From contig CBDFHG010000007.1 in the NCBI GenBank assembly GCA_965247385.1, positions 1,550,001 to 1,614,000 on the forward strand: a stretch of 64,000 nucleotides of DNA, written 5' to 3'. The stretch comes from Thermohalobaculum sp965247385 (lineage in GTDB: Bacteria > Pseudomonadota > Alphaproteobacteria > Rhodobacterales > Rhodobacteraceae). Position 1 is the stretch's first letter; every line of letters starts with the position of its first letter. The translations under genes were made by a program, and so were the position numbers. Of this stretch, positions 1 to 7,233 are shown piece by piece. The notes beneath the pieces are model-generated. The model did not search any database. It saw only the letters and a program-made list of their open reading frames with translations, and had not been told where the DNA came from.

Positions 1-2
1 TT

Positions 3-437
3 ATCGGAGCCAAGGACCGCGAAACCAACCGCGTGAGCGCCACCGTGACAAGCGGGACGGACGCCAGGACGCTTCAGGGGTTTGTCGGCGGTCACGCTGC
101 CGATGGAGCGACAGTCTACACGGACGATCACGGCGGGTATCGGGGGATGGCGTTCGAGCATGAGACCGTCAAGCACAGTGTCGGCGAGTATGTGAACGGC
201 ATGGCCCACACCAACGGGATCGAATCCTTCTGGTCGATGCTCAAGCGCGGCTATCACGGCACCTGCCACCACATGAGCAGCAAGCACCTTGGCCGCTATG
301 TCGGTGAGTTCGCGGGTCGCCACAATGACCGTGAATCTGATACCGCCGATCAGATGGGTCATATGGTTGAAGGCATGATCGGAAAGCAGTTGCGTTACAA
401 TGATTTGATCGGTGTCCAGGATGCTGTCGAGTATTGA
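3..437 (+). CDS. IS1595 family transposase, C-terminal part (5' end outside window)
   Basis: The frame is open from the window edge to a TGA at 435-437. The product matches the C-terminal half of IS1595 transposases: an STDARTLQGFV-like stretch (here GTDARTLQGFV), then YTDDHGGYRGM with a catalytic Asp, then VNGMAHTNGIESFWSMLKRG with the conserved Asn-Gly-Ile-Glu, and a tail of FAGRHNDR type. The same motifs occur in the complete copy at 30167-31150. It should catalyse cut-and-paste or copy transposition. Its stop lies 17 to 26 bases inside the following methyltransferase frame, suggesting coupled translation. Confidence 0.85.
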   Translation: MGAKDRETNRVSATVTSGTDARTLQGFVGGHAADGATVYTDDHGGYRGMAFEHETVKHSVGEYVNGMAHTNGIESFWSMLKRGYHGTCHHMSSKHLGRYVGEFAGRHNDRESDTADQMGHMVEGMIGKQLRYNDLIGVQDAVEY

Positions 438-1351
438 GCTTTGCGCCGGTGCTGGCGGGACTTCGCTCGGCCTTGAACATGCGGGCTTCCACCCAACGCT
501 GCTGATTGACAATGATCTGCATGCCTGCATGACGTTACGCCGCAACCGTCCAGCGTGGAACGCCGTCGAGGCCGATTTACGGCAATTCGACCTGTCCGTC
601 TGGCCGCAAGTCGATTTGCTATAGGGCGGGTTGCCTTGCCCACCATATTCTTTGGCAGGGCAACAACGCGGCAGCGACGACGAGCGCGATCTATTTCCCC
701 AAATGCTGCGTATTGTCGAGCGCGCACGCCCTCGCGCCGTCTTGATCGAAAACGTGCGCGGGCTGTTGACTGCCAAGTTTGCGCCCATGCGCGAGAGCAT
801 TGACGCAACCCTGCACAGGCTCGGCTTCCAGCCACATTGGGCATTATTGAACGCGGTCAAGTTTGGCGTACCGCAGAATCGCAGCCGAGTGTTCCTAATC
901 GCGCTGCGCAGGGGCGAGACCAGACAGCTGCAATGGCCTTTCCAGACGGTGACGGTCCGGCGTTACCGTCGGTGACGCCATTGGCGATCTGATGGCCGAG
1001 GGCGGCTGGCACAACGCAAAGACGTGGGCAGCACAAGCATCGCTCCCAGCACCAACCATCGTCGGCGGCTCGAAAAAACACGGTGGCCCCGACCTCGGCC
1101 CCACCCGTGCGCGGCGCGAATGGGCCGAAATAGGAGTGGACGGCGGCGGTATAGCAAATCACCCCCCCCCGCCCCCCCGTTTTGGCGGAAAACCGCGACT
1201 TACGGCCCGCATGGTCGCGCGGATTCAAGGCTTTCCCGATGACTGGACCTTTGTCGGCGGCAAGACGCAGCAATGTCGTCAGATCGGCAACGCCCAGCCG
1301 CCTCCCTTGGCTGCTTCGGTCGGGCAGGTGTTGGCAAAATGTCTGGGCTGA
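421..1351 (+). pseudogene. DNA (cytosine-5) methyltransferase, nonsense- and frameshift-disrupted
   Basis: The product is a C5-cytosine methyltransferase, the protective half of a type II restriction-modification pair. Motif I appears as ELCAGAGGTSLG just after the start at 421 (412 also possible). An in-frame amber TAG at 622-624 falls two codons before the catalytic loop GGLPCPPYS, whose Pro-Cys is at 634-639. Beyond it are LIENVRG (motif VI) and PQNRSRVF (motif VIII). The frame is lost again between about 940 and 975 and resumes as TVGDAIGDLM, ending in a motif IX/X region (GFPDDW, QIGNAQPPP). A C-rich run near 1160-1180 is a further error-prone spot. Two independent lesions make an active enzyme unlikely unless the sequence contains errors. 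Confidence 0.9.
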
Positions 1352-1908
1352 CCGGCAAGAACGGAATCCGCGCGTTTCTCCTCGATCACATTGGACAAAT
1401 CGTGAGAACGGAGGAAATACAAGGTGCCAGTGGCGGGCAAGTGCAGTATTCGCGCCGACTGCGGGAACTGCGTGATGAGGAGGGCTGGCCGATTCAATCG
1501 CATCACGATTCGACCGACCTCAAACCAGGGAAATATCGACTCGTGACATGGCCACCGAGCAAGCCGCCGCTAAAGTTCTCACGCAATATCAGCGGCTCGT
1601 TGCGTGTTCAGGTATTGGAGCGCAACAACTTTCTCTGCCAGATGTGTGGCGCAATTGCGGGTGATCCTGACGACCGCACCGGACGGCCAGTGCGCCTGCA
1701 TGTGGGCCATATCGTGGACAAGAGCCATGGCGGCGTTGACACTTTGAGCAAACTGCGGGCCTTGTGCAGTGCCTGCAATCAAGGAGCCAAAAACACCAGC
1801 CAAGAGCCGCCAAGCTGGAGCCTGCTTAAGGCACAGATACGAAGGGCATCGAACGATGATCAGCGCAAGGCTTTAGATTGGCTCAAACAAAAACCTGGGA
1901 ACCCGTAA
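1339..1908 (+). CDS. HNH endonuclease, putative type II restriction enzyme
   Basis: The product is 189 residues, starting from the ATG at 1339, which overlaps the methyltransferase end by 13 bases. Residues 1-70 resemble a winged-helix DNA-binding domain (IRAFLLDHIGQIVRTEEI, then a basic helix). The C-terminal half is an HNH nuclease: CQMCG and CSACN supply a zinc-binding cysteine pair each, and LHVGHIVDKSHGG holds the His-containing core. Linkage to a 5mC methyltransferase is the usual arrangement for HNH restriction endonucleases that cut unmethylated DNA. The open frame is undamaged although its partner is broken. Target specificity cannot be read from sequence. Confidence 0.8.
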   Translation: MSGLTGKNGIRAFLLDHIGQIVRTEEIQGASGGQVQYSRRLRELRDEEGWPIQSHHDSTDLKPGKYRLVTWPPSKPPLKFSRNISGSLRVQVLERNNFLCQMCGAIAGDPDDRTGRPVRLHVGHIVDKSHGGVDTLSKLRALCSACNQGAKNTSQEPPSWSLLKAQIRRASNDDQRKALDWLKQKPGNP

Positions 1909-1924
1909 ACGGAGGGAAAAAACC

Positions 1925-2092
1925 ATGACGAAAATTGCGGAAGATATGACGTTGAAGGGAAAGCTCGCCAATCCCGATTACCATCCGACGAAGGCAGAAA
2001 TGGAAACCGATGTTAGCATTCCAACGACGCCTGAAAGGTTGGCTGCTGTGGTTCTCAAAGGCGGTGCGGAGCGCCACGAGCCGGACGATTAA
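1925..2092 (+). CDS. Small Y-x-P-(S/T)-K protein, last gene of the IS1595 passenger module
   Basis: This 55-residue frame has a good ribosome site (GGAGGG, about 1911-1916) and starts 16 bases after the HNH nuclease stop. Its centre reads NPDYHPTKAEMETDV. The same pattern, HPSYQPSKVALEEDM, is present in the small passenger protein of the two IS1595 copies at 18662-18949 and 31147-31434. It is acidic and hydrophilic with no signal or membrane segment. The function is unknown. Its fixed place between passenger genes and the right inverted repeat suggests a role tied to the element, not to restriction. Confidence 0.7.
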   Translation: MTKIAEDMTLKGKLANPDYHPTKAEMETDVSIPTTPERLAAVVLKGGAERHEPDD

Positions 2093-2103
2093 CCGGCAAC
2101 GTG

Positions 2104-2125
2104 GGCACTATTGTATATAACCCCC
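2104..2125. repeat. Right terminal inverted repeat of the IS1595-type element
   Basis: GGCACTATTGTATATAACCC, followed by further C residues, matches 16 or so positions of the right repeat of the complete IS1595 copy. It lies 12 bases after the small protein stop. Bases 2127-2134 (AATATTGG) are a candidate 8-bp target duplication. Confidence 0.6.
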
Positions 2126-2141
2126 CAATATTGGCAGCCTG

Positions 2142-2738
2142 CTATGTCGAAAGAGTGGCAGAAGTCGTGCCATTTGAATCTACGATTACGAGCAAAATCC
2201 GGCTGGGCGCTTTCGGGCTGACTATCGTGTGGCGGATATTTCCCGGAAATTCGAGGTAGTCCCCTTTGGCGAGCTTCAGGCATTTTTTGCCTATACTCAT
2301 CTCGATATTTCCTTCCAGGACATGCAGCAACTCGCGCCCTCCGTGGAAAGCTTCGGAAATATGAGGCTTGTTGGTAGGGATATCGACAATAAAGGTCGAA
2401 TGGAACTGACCGTCAAAATTGCCGCTCAGTTTGTGAAATACATGAGCGCCGTCTTCAATGGATGTCATGAGCAGTGGTGTGTCGCCCGCGCGGACAAGGC
2501 GAATTTCTTCGGTGTCGAGCTCTTCGCCCAATAATGTTCCTACGCTTACCTTCAGCGCGGCACCTAACCGTACCAGAGCGGCGACGGAAAGGGCTTTCTC
2601 TCCGCGCTCAAATCTGGACAGGTAACCTTTGCTCAATTCAGCAAGTAGAGAAACTTGATCAAGCGTCATGCCACGACGGCGTCTGGCGTCTTTGGCTCTG
2701 AGGCCGAGGGGTGGATTGGGAACAGATTTCGTCATCAA
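2142..2738 (-). CDS. XRE family regulator with C-terminal cupin domain
   Basis: The product is 198 residues; start at 2738 or 2735. Residues about 12-68 form an HTH_3/XRE domain (LRAKDARRRRGMTLDQVSLL, then SKGYLSRFERGEKALS). Residues about 100-190 are a cupin barrel with GGRELLHVLEGNIEM and KLAKGDYLEFPGNIRH. This family (like PuuR or SutR) senses small metabolites through the cupin and controls adjacent catabolic or transport genes. It is divergent from the TRAP operon, and a perfect 14-bp palindrome in the shared region overlaps the operon promoter. It probably represses that operon; the ligand is unknown. Confidence 0.88.
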   Translation of the reverse strand: MMTKSVPNPPLGLRAKDARRRRGMTLDQVSLLAELSKGYLSRFERGEKALSVAALVRLGAALKVSVGTLLGEELDTEEIRLVRAGDTPLLMTSIEDGAHVFHKLSGNFDGQFHSTFIVDIPTNKPHISEAFHGGRELLHVLEGNIEMSIGKKCLKLAKGDYLEFPGNIRHTIVSPKAPSRILLVIVDSNGTTSATLST

Positions 2739-2801
2739 TATTCTCGTTAAGCCTCATTTAGGTTCAAACTTTACCACTAAGAAATGGCATTGACAACCAT
2801 A

Positions 2802-2834
2802 TTACCCTAGGGCAACATGTTGCCTATAATAGGG
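2802..2834 (+). promoter_or_regulatory. Candidate promoter and operator of the TRAP operon
   Basis: TATAAT at 2825-2830 is a consensus -10, with TTACCC at 2802-2807 as a 17-bp-spaced weak -35. A stronger TTGACA sits at 2790-2795 but 29 bp from this -10. Between the elements lies a perfect palindrome, GGCAACATGTTGCC (2811-2824), and flanking CCCTA (2805-2809) and TAGGG (2830-2834) form an outer pair. This is the expected position for a repressor operator, most simply that of the divergent XRE-cupin protein. Confidence 0.6.
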
Positions 2835-2877
2835 CGCGGCATTTTCTGTTCCACGCCATAACTATGGGAAGAATAAA

Positions 2878-3963
2878 ATGAAACGTCGAGAACTACTAGG
2901 GGCCGCCGCCGTTGCCCCACTTGCGGCAGCTGTACTGGCTGCACCATCCATTGCGAACGCCGAAACCAAGGTACAATGGCGTATGCCAACTTCGTTTCCA
3001 GCGGGCCTGGCGACGCTTTATGGTGGGGCGAAGTTTTTGGCTGATCGAGTATCGGCTCTGACAAATGGGGCGTTCAAAATCACACCTTATGCTGGGGGCG
3101 AGATCATACCGCCGCTTGGGGTGCTGGAAGGCACACAGACCGGCACCATCGAGGCCGGGTTCACTGCTGGGTTCTATTATCTGGGCAAGAACCAGTCGTT
3201 GCTTTTTGATACGGGCGTACCTTTTGGATTGACCCCGCGCCAGCACACGGCGTGGATGATGCAGGGCGGCGGGTTGGAAATTCTGCGAGAGGTCTATGAC
3301 GAGTTCAACACTGTCCAATTCCCTTGTGGGAATACAGGCGCGCAAATGGGGGGCTGGTTTCACAAACCCATCGATAGCCTTGACGACATCAAGGGTCTGC
3401 GCATCCGTGCCGCTGGTTTGACCGGAGCGATCTATGCAGATCTGGGCGCGCTACCACAACAAATTCCGGGTTCCGATCTCTATCCAGCAATGGAGCGTGG
3501 CGCGTTGGACGCGGTGGAGTTTGTTGGTCCTTATGATGACGAAAGACTGGGATTTCACAAGGTGGCGAAATACTACTACTCGCCCGGTGTTTTAGAACTG
3601 GGCGCATCCATTGCGTTCCTTGCCAACAAGGATGCTTACGATGCCCTGCCGCCAGCCTATCAGGCAGCATTGCAATCGGCATGCGCAGAAGCAAATGCCA
3701 ATATGCTTGCAACTTATGACAATCTGAACGTGGCTGCGTTGCGCCGTCTGGTTAAGGGTGGTGTTGAGCTGCGCGCCTGGAGCGATGACATTATGTTGGC
3801 CATGAAGGCAAGCGCGGAAAAACTACTGGACGAACGCGCAGCAGGGGATGCGCAGTTCGCTAAGATCTACGAATCTTGGAAATCCTATCGCGACGATCAG
3901 GTGCTTTGGTCATCAGTCAATGATGGTGCGGCTGAGAATTTCCTGATCCGTTCGCGCGGATAG
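2878..3963 (+). CDS. TRAP transporter substrate-binding protein, TakP-like
   Basis: This 361-residue periplasmic binding protein (DctP family) opens with a signal sequence MKRRELLGAAAVAPLAAAV ending in an ANA-type cleavage site. The paired arginines suggest Tat export. Family landmarks include the ASSFP-like PTSFPAGLATLYGG, GNTGAQMGGWF, LRIRAAGLTGAI and EFVGPYDDERLGFHKVAKYY. These closely follow TakP of Rhodobacter, which binds alpha-keto acids. It leads an operon with small and large permeases. Ribosome site GGGAAG is at 2866-2871. The ligand is likely a small carboxylate, but the exact compound is inferred only from family resemblance. Confidence 0.88.
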   Translation: MKRRELLGAAAVAPLAAAVLAAPSIANAETKVQWRMPTSFPAGLATLYGGAKFLADRVSALTNGAFKITPYAGGEIIPPLGVLEGTQTGTIEAGFTAGFYYLGKNQSLLFDTGVPFGLTPRQHTAWMMQGGGLEILREVYDEFNTVQFPCGNTGAQMGGWFHKPIDSLDDIKGLRIRAAGLTGAIYADLGALPQQIPGSDLYPAMERGALDAVEFVGPYDDERLGFHKVAKYYYSPGVLELGASIAFLANKDAYDALPPAYQAALQSACAEANANMLATYDNLNVAALRRLVKGGVELRAWSDDIMLAMKASAEKLLDERAAGDAQFAKIYESWKSYRDDQVLWSSVNDGAAENFLIRSRG

Positions 3964-3984
3964 ATGGTGCTGGGGCTGAAGTGA

Positions 3985-4485
3985 ATGAAGCTCCTGTGTA
4001 ATGTTATCGACCTATCCAATCTCTTGCTCGGGAGATTAGCCGCATGGTTGCTTCTCACTTCAGCGCTTGTCAGCGCCAGCAATGCGGTTCTGCGCAAGGC
4101 GTTTTCAATCGGATCGAATGCAATGTTGGAACTGCAATGGTATTTGGTCGGCGCGATGGTAATGCTTGGGGCCGCTTGGGTTTTTCAGGAAAACGCCCAT
4201 GTTAGAATTGAAATATTGGCCAGCAAGTTTTCACAAAGAACGCGCCGTTTGATCGAGCTGTGCGGGCATCTTGTGATGCTCGCACCTTTTGCCGGGTTGA
4301 TGTTGTGGCTAAGCTTGCCGTTTTTCCTGCGATCTTACGCGCAGAACGAGATTTCGTTGAATTCCGGGGGCCTACTGATCTGGCCCATGCGCGGCATAAT
4401 TGTGATTGGGTTCGCGCTTCTTTTACTACAAACGCTGTCGGCGGTACTGAAAATTTTTCGCGGAGAGTGGCTGACAGATGATTGA
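3985..4485 (+). CDS. TRAP transporter small permease (DctQ)
   Basis: This 166-residue membrane protein has four predicted membrane segments (around residues 12-32, 48-70, 90-112 and 132-152), the usual size for DctQ subunits. It contains the typical ENAHVRIEILASKF loop. It follows the binding protein by 21 bases and overlaps the large permease by 8 bases, so the three are one transcription unit. The small subunit joins the large one to couple sodium entry to uptake of the bound ligand. Confidence 0.9.
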   Translation: MKLLCNVIDLSNLLLGRLAAWLLLTSALVSASNAVLRKAFSIGSNAMLELQWYLVGAMVMLGAAWVFQENAHVRIEILASKFSQRTRRLIELCGHLVMLAPFAGLMLWLSLPFFLRSYAQNEISLNSGGLLIWPMRGIIVIGFALLLLQTLSAVLKIFRGEWLTDD

Positions 4486-6109
4486 TCTTGTCGCGCAGAA
4501 CCTTGCCCCGATCATGTTCGCCGTAGTGATGGGACTTTTGCTACTGGGCTATCCTGTCGCCTTCACGCTGGCGGCGGGCGGTTTGGTTTTTTTTGCGATT
4601 GGCGTGGGGTTCAGTGCGCTTTCGCCTGATCATGTTCACCTGAGCTGGACACTCATGCAGGCCCAACCTGACCGGATTTTCGGCATCCTGAGCAATGACA
4701 CCCTGCTGGCCGTTCCCTTCTTTACTTTGATGGGAGCAGTATTTCAGCGCACGGGCATCGCCGAGGATCTGTTAAGTGCGGTGGCAGAGCTGTTTGGGCC
4801 TGCAAGGGGTGGCCTCAGCTTTGCGGTGATCGTGGTCGGCGCGCTCTTGGCGGCAACGACAGGGGTCGTTTCCGCCTCGGTTATGACCATGGGGCTGATC
4901 GCTTTGCCGATCATGATGCGAACCGGCTATCACCCGCAGATCGCGGCGGGCACAGTGACAGCAGTGGGGACGCTTAGCCAGATCGTACCACCCTCGCTCG
5001 TGCTGATCGTGATGGCAGATCAGGTGGGTCGACCGGTTGGGGAAATGTACAAAGGCGCGCTTGTTCCCTCGGCGCTGATGATCGGGCTGTATCTGGCGCT
5101 GATCGCCGTGATGGCGTTGCTATTTCCCAAGTTGATGCCCGCGATGAAGGGAGCGCGGGTCACGCGCCGCGATTATCTGAGCCTTGCCGTCATCGCTACC
5201 GTGTCAGCACTGGCGGGCTGGGCCAGCGCGTCGCTTTTTGCCTTCGTCTTTGCGCAAGAAGGTGTCTTTGTCGCGCAAGTTGCGTTCGGGGCTGGGGCCG
5301 CCTTGTTTCTGGCGCGGCTTGATGTGAACGCAGATCGTTTCAGTACCGTGTTGTCGCGCAAAGTCATCTTTGCTGCGGTACCGACACTTGGGTTGATCTT
5401 TCTAGTACTCGGCACGATCTTTCTGGGCATTGCGACGCCAACAGAAAGCGGATCCATGGGCGCCGTCGGTGCAATGCTGCTTGCATTGTCCAGAGGGCGG
5501 TTGCCGCTGGCAGATCTGCGCCAGGCATTGGAACAGACAGCAAAGCTCACAATCTTTGTGTATTTCATCCTGATCGGCGCACGGGTATTCTCTCTGACCT
5601 TCTATGGCCTTGGCGGTGATGAGTGGTTGCACCACATTCTATTGGCCCTGCCAGGGGAACGTGCGGGCTTTGTCCTGTTTTCTATGGTGATCATCTTCAT
5701 CCTGGGGTGCTTCCTGGATTTCTTCGAGATCGCCTTCATTGTCGTACCCTTGCTTTTGCCCACCGCGGCAGCATTGGATATCGACCTCCTTTGGTTCGGC
5801 CTCCTGATTTCGATGAATCTGCAAACTTCGTTTCTGACGCCGCCCTTCGGGTTCGCGCTATTCTATCTGCGCTCAGTTGCGCCGTTACCCGGCAAGGCGG
5901 CTCACGGTATGAGCACCGGTGACATCTACACCGGGCCTGCGCCCTTTGTTCTGATTAATATTCTGGTGATCGCGCTGGTCGCGTTTTTCCCATCGCTTGT
6001 TGAACCATCACGCGCGGTTGCCAGAGCGCCCGGTTCAATTGAAGTTAACGTCCCGGCCCCGGCAGAAAGCCCGGACGGGTCTAAAAGCCTCAACCATTTG
6101 TTCGATTAG
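4478..6109 (+). CDS. TRAP transporter large permease (DctM)
   Basis: This 543-residue protein, longer than the usual 430, has 12 or more membrane segments. Family hallmarks are NDTLLAVPFFTLMGAVFQRT near residue 75, GVVSASVMTMGLIALPIMM and GTLSQIVPPSLVLIVMADQ, with CFLDFFEIAFIVVPLLLP late in the protein. The C-terminal 40 residues form a Pro/Ala-rich tail outside the membrane. It is the sodium-coupled channel subunit of the system. The overlap with the small permease indicates translational coupling. The extra length is mostly a central insertion around residues 240-300, common in the TakM-like subgroup. Confidence 0.9.
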   Translation: MIDLVAQNLAPIMFAVVMGLLLLGYPVAFTLAAGGLVFFAIGVGFSALSPDHVHLSWTLMQAQPDRIFGILSNDTLLAVPFFTLMGAVFQRTGIAEDLLSAVAELFGPARGGLSFAVIVVGALLAATTGVVSASVMTMGLIALPIMMRTGYHPQIAAGTVTAVGTLSQIVPPSLVLIVMADQVGRPVGEMYKGALVPSALMIGLYLALIAVMALLFPKLMPAMKGARVTRRDYLSLAVIATVSALAGWASASLFAFVFAQEGVFVAQVAFGAGAALFLARLDVNADRFSTVLSRKVIFAAVPTLGLIFLVLGTIFLGIATPTESGSMGAVGAMLLALSRGRLPLADLRQALEQTAKLTIFVYFILIGARVFSLTFYGLGGDEWLHHILLALPGERAGFVLFSMVIIFILGCFLDFFEIAFIVVPLLLPTAAALDIDLLWFGLLISMNLQTSFLTPPFGFALFYLRSVAPLPGKAAHGMSTGDIYTGPAPFVLINILVIALVAFFPSLVEPSRAVARAPGSIEVNVPAPAESPDGSKSLNHLFD

Positions 6110-6117
6110 GAGCCCCG

Positions 6118-6765
6118 ATGCCCGAGCTGATCCTTTATGACCATCCGCTTTCGGGAAACTGCCACAAGGTGCGCATGTTTCTGAACATCCTGGGCGTGCA
6201 GTTTCGCACCGATTTGATGGATGTCCTGAAGCATGAAAACCAAGCGGAGTGGTTCATAACTCTGAACTCACTGAAACAAATTCCGGTTATCCGCGATGGC
6301 GACAGCGTGGTGCAGGACAGTCAGGCGATCCTGGTCTATCTGGCGTTAAAACACGACCCGCGGTGGTGCGGTGAAACCCCGGCAGAGGTCGCGGCAGTAA
6401 TGGAATGGCTGTCCTATGCGGCCAAAGAGGTCAGCAACGGCCCACAAATGGCACGGCTCTGGCATCTGGTGGGCGAAGATATCGACATCGACCGCGCCAA
6501 CGCCGAAGGCCACCGGGTGTTGCGCCATCTGGATCAGGTGCTGACCGGTCGCGACTGGCTGGCGCTTGGGCGGCCCACGGTGGCTGATCTGGCAGTGTTT
6601 CCCTATGTCGCCATGGCGCGCGAAGGACAGCTACCGCTGGACGATTGCCCGCATGTACTGGCCTGGATCGAACGAATTGCCGGATTGCCCGGCTATGTGG
6701 CGATGAAAGGACTGCCGGGCTATGTGCCGGGCGAAAACGAATACCTTGTGGAAGTGAGCGAATGA
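6118..6765 (+). CDS. Glutathione S-transferase family protein
   Basis: This 215-residue protein has an N-terminal thioredoxin-like domain (LILYDHPLSGNCHKVRMFLN, then the cis-Pro stretch LKQIPVIRDGD and the glutathione-binding QDSQAILVYL). An all-helical C-terminal domain follows with LALGRPTVADLAVFPYV. The start is 8 bases after the large permease stop and the stop overlaps the MOSC gene start (ATGA), so it belongs to the same operon. In this setting it may conjugate or isomerise a transported or downstream compound; the substrate is not evident. Confidence 0.85.
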   Translation: MPELILYDHPLSGNCHKVRMFLNILGVQFRTDLMDVLKHENQAEWFITLNSLKQIPVIRDGDSVVQDSQAILVYLALKHDPRWCGETPAEVAAVMEWLSYAAKEVSNGPQMARLWHLVGEDIDIDRANAEGHRVLRHLDQVLTGRDWLALGRPTVADLAVFPYVAMAREGQLPLDDCPHVLAWIERIAGLPGYVAMKGLPGYVPGENEYLVEVSE

Positions 6766-7229
6766 ACTGGACCGGAACCATCGAGGGGCTGCATCTTGTA
6801 CCACGCTCCTTTCTGCCAATGCGCACTGTAGAAACACTCAACCTGATCGAAGGGGTTGGGATCGAAGGCGACCGCTATTCCACCGAAAGCGGCTTTTATT
6901 CCGACCGGCCCGAGGAAGGGCGACAGGTGACCTTGTTTGAGGCGGAAACGCTTGATGCGCTGTTGCGGGATCACAAGATAACCCTTGCTCCGGAGAAGCA
7001 TCGCCGCAACGTGACCACGCGCGGTGCGCCGCTGAATCATCTGGTGGGGTGGCGGTTCAGTATCGGCGATACGGTGCTTGAGGGCACACGACTCTCCACG
7101 CCGTGCCGCCATATCGAACAAATTACCGGGCAGGAAATCTTTGATGTGTTGATCAACCGATCAGGTCTGCATGCAAAAATCATCCGCGGCGGGCAAATCG
7201 CCCTTGGTCAGACCATTCAGGCGGAGTGA
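6762..7229 (+). CDS. MOSC domain protein
   Basis: This 155-residue frame starts at the ATG overlapping the GST stop. It is a single MOSC domain: EGVGIEGDRYSTESGFYS, then RQVTLFEAETLD, RRNVTTRGAPLNHLVG, and CRHIEQITGQ with the conserved Cys that can bind the molybdenum cofactor. MOSC proteins such as YiiM and YcbX reduce N-hydroxylated compounds and need a flavin/2Fe-2S electron donor. The next gene encodes exactly such a reductase, and MOSC-reductase fusions are known in other alphaproteobacteria. Here the two halves are separate genes 4 bases apart. Confidence 0.85.
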   Translation: MNWTGTIEGLHLVPRSFLPMRTVETLNLIEGVGIEGDRYSTESGFYSDRPEEGRQVTLFEAETLDALLRDHKITLAPEKHRRNVTTRGAPLNHLVGWRFSIGDTVLEGTRLSTPCRHIEQITGQEIFDVLINRSGLHAKIIRGGQIALGQTIQAE

Positions 7230-7233
7230 ACCC

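Larger units (their letters stand above)
1..2126 (+). mobile_element. Right part of an IS1595-family element carrying a restriction-modification passenger module
   Basis: The block contains, in order, the 3' end of an IS1595-type transposase, a 5mC methyltransferase whose start overlaps the transposase stop, an HNH nuclease and a 55-residue protein. It closes with GGCACTATTGTATATAACCC near 2104-2123. That terminus closely resembles the right inverted repeat of the complete IS1595 copy at 31444-31465 (GGCACTTTCCTACATAATCC). The complete copy also carries a methyltransferase start overlapping its transposase stop and a small related protein before its right repeat. The left end lies outside the window, so the limits and target duplication cannot be tested here. 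Inference: this is one mobile unit, not a transposase next to a resident restriction system. Confidence 0.65.
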
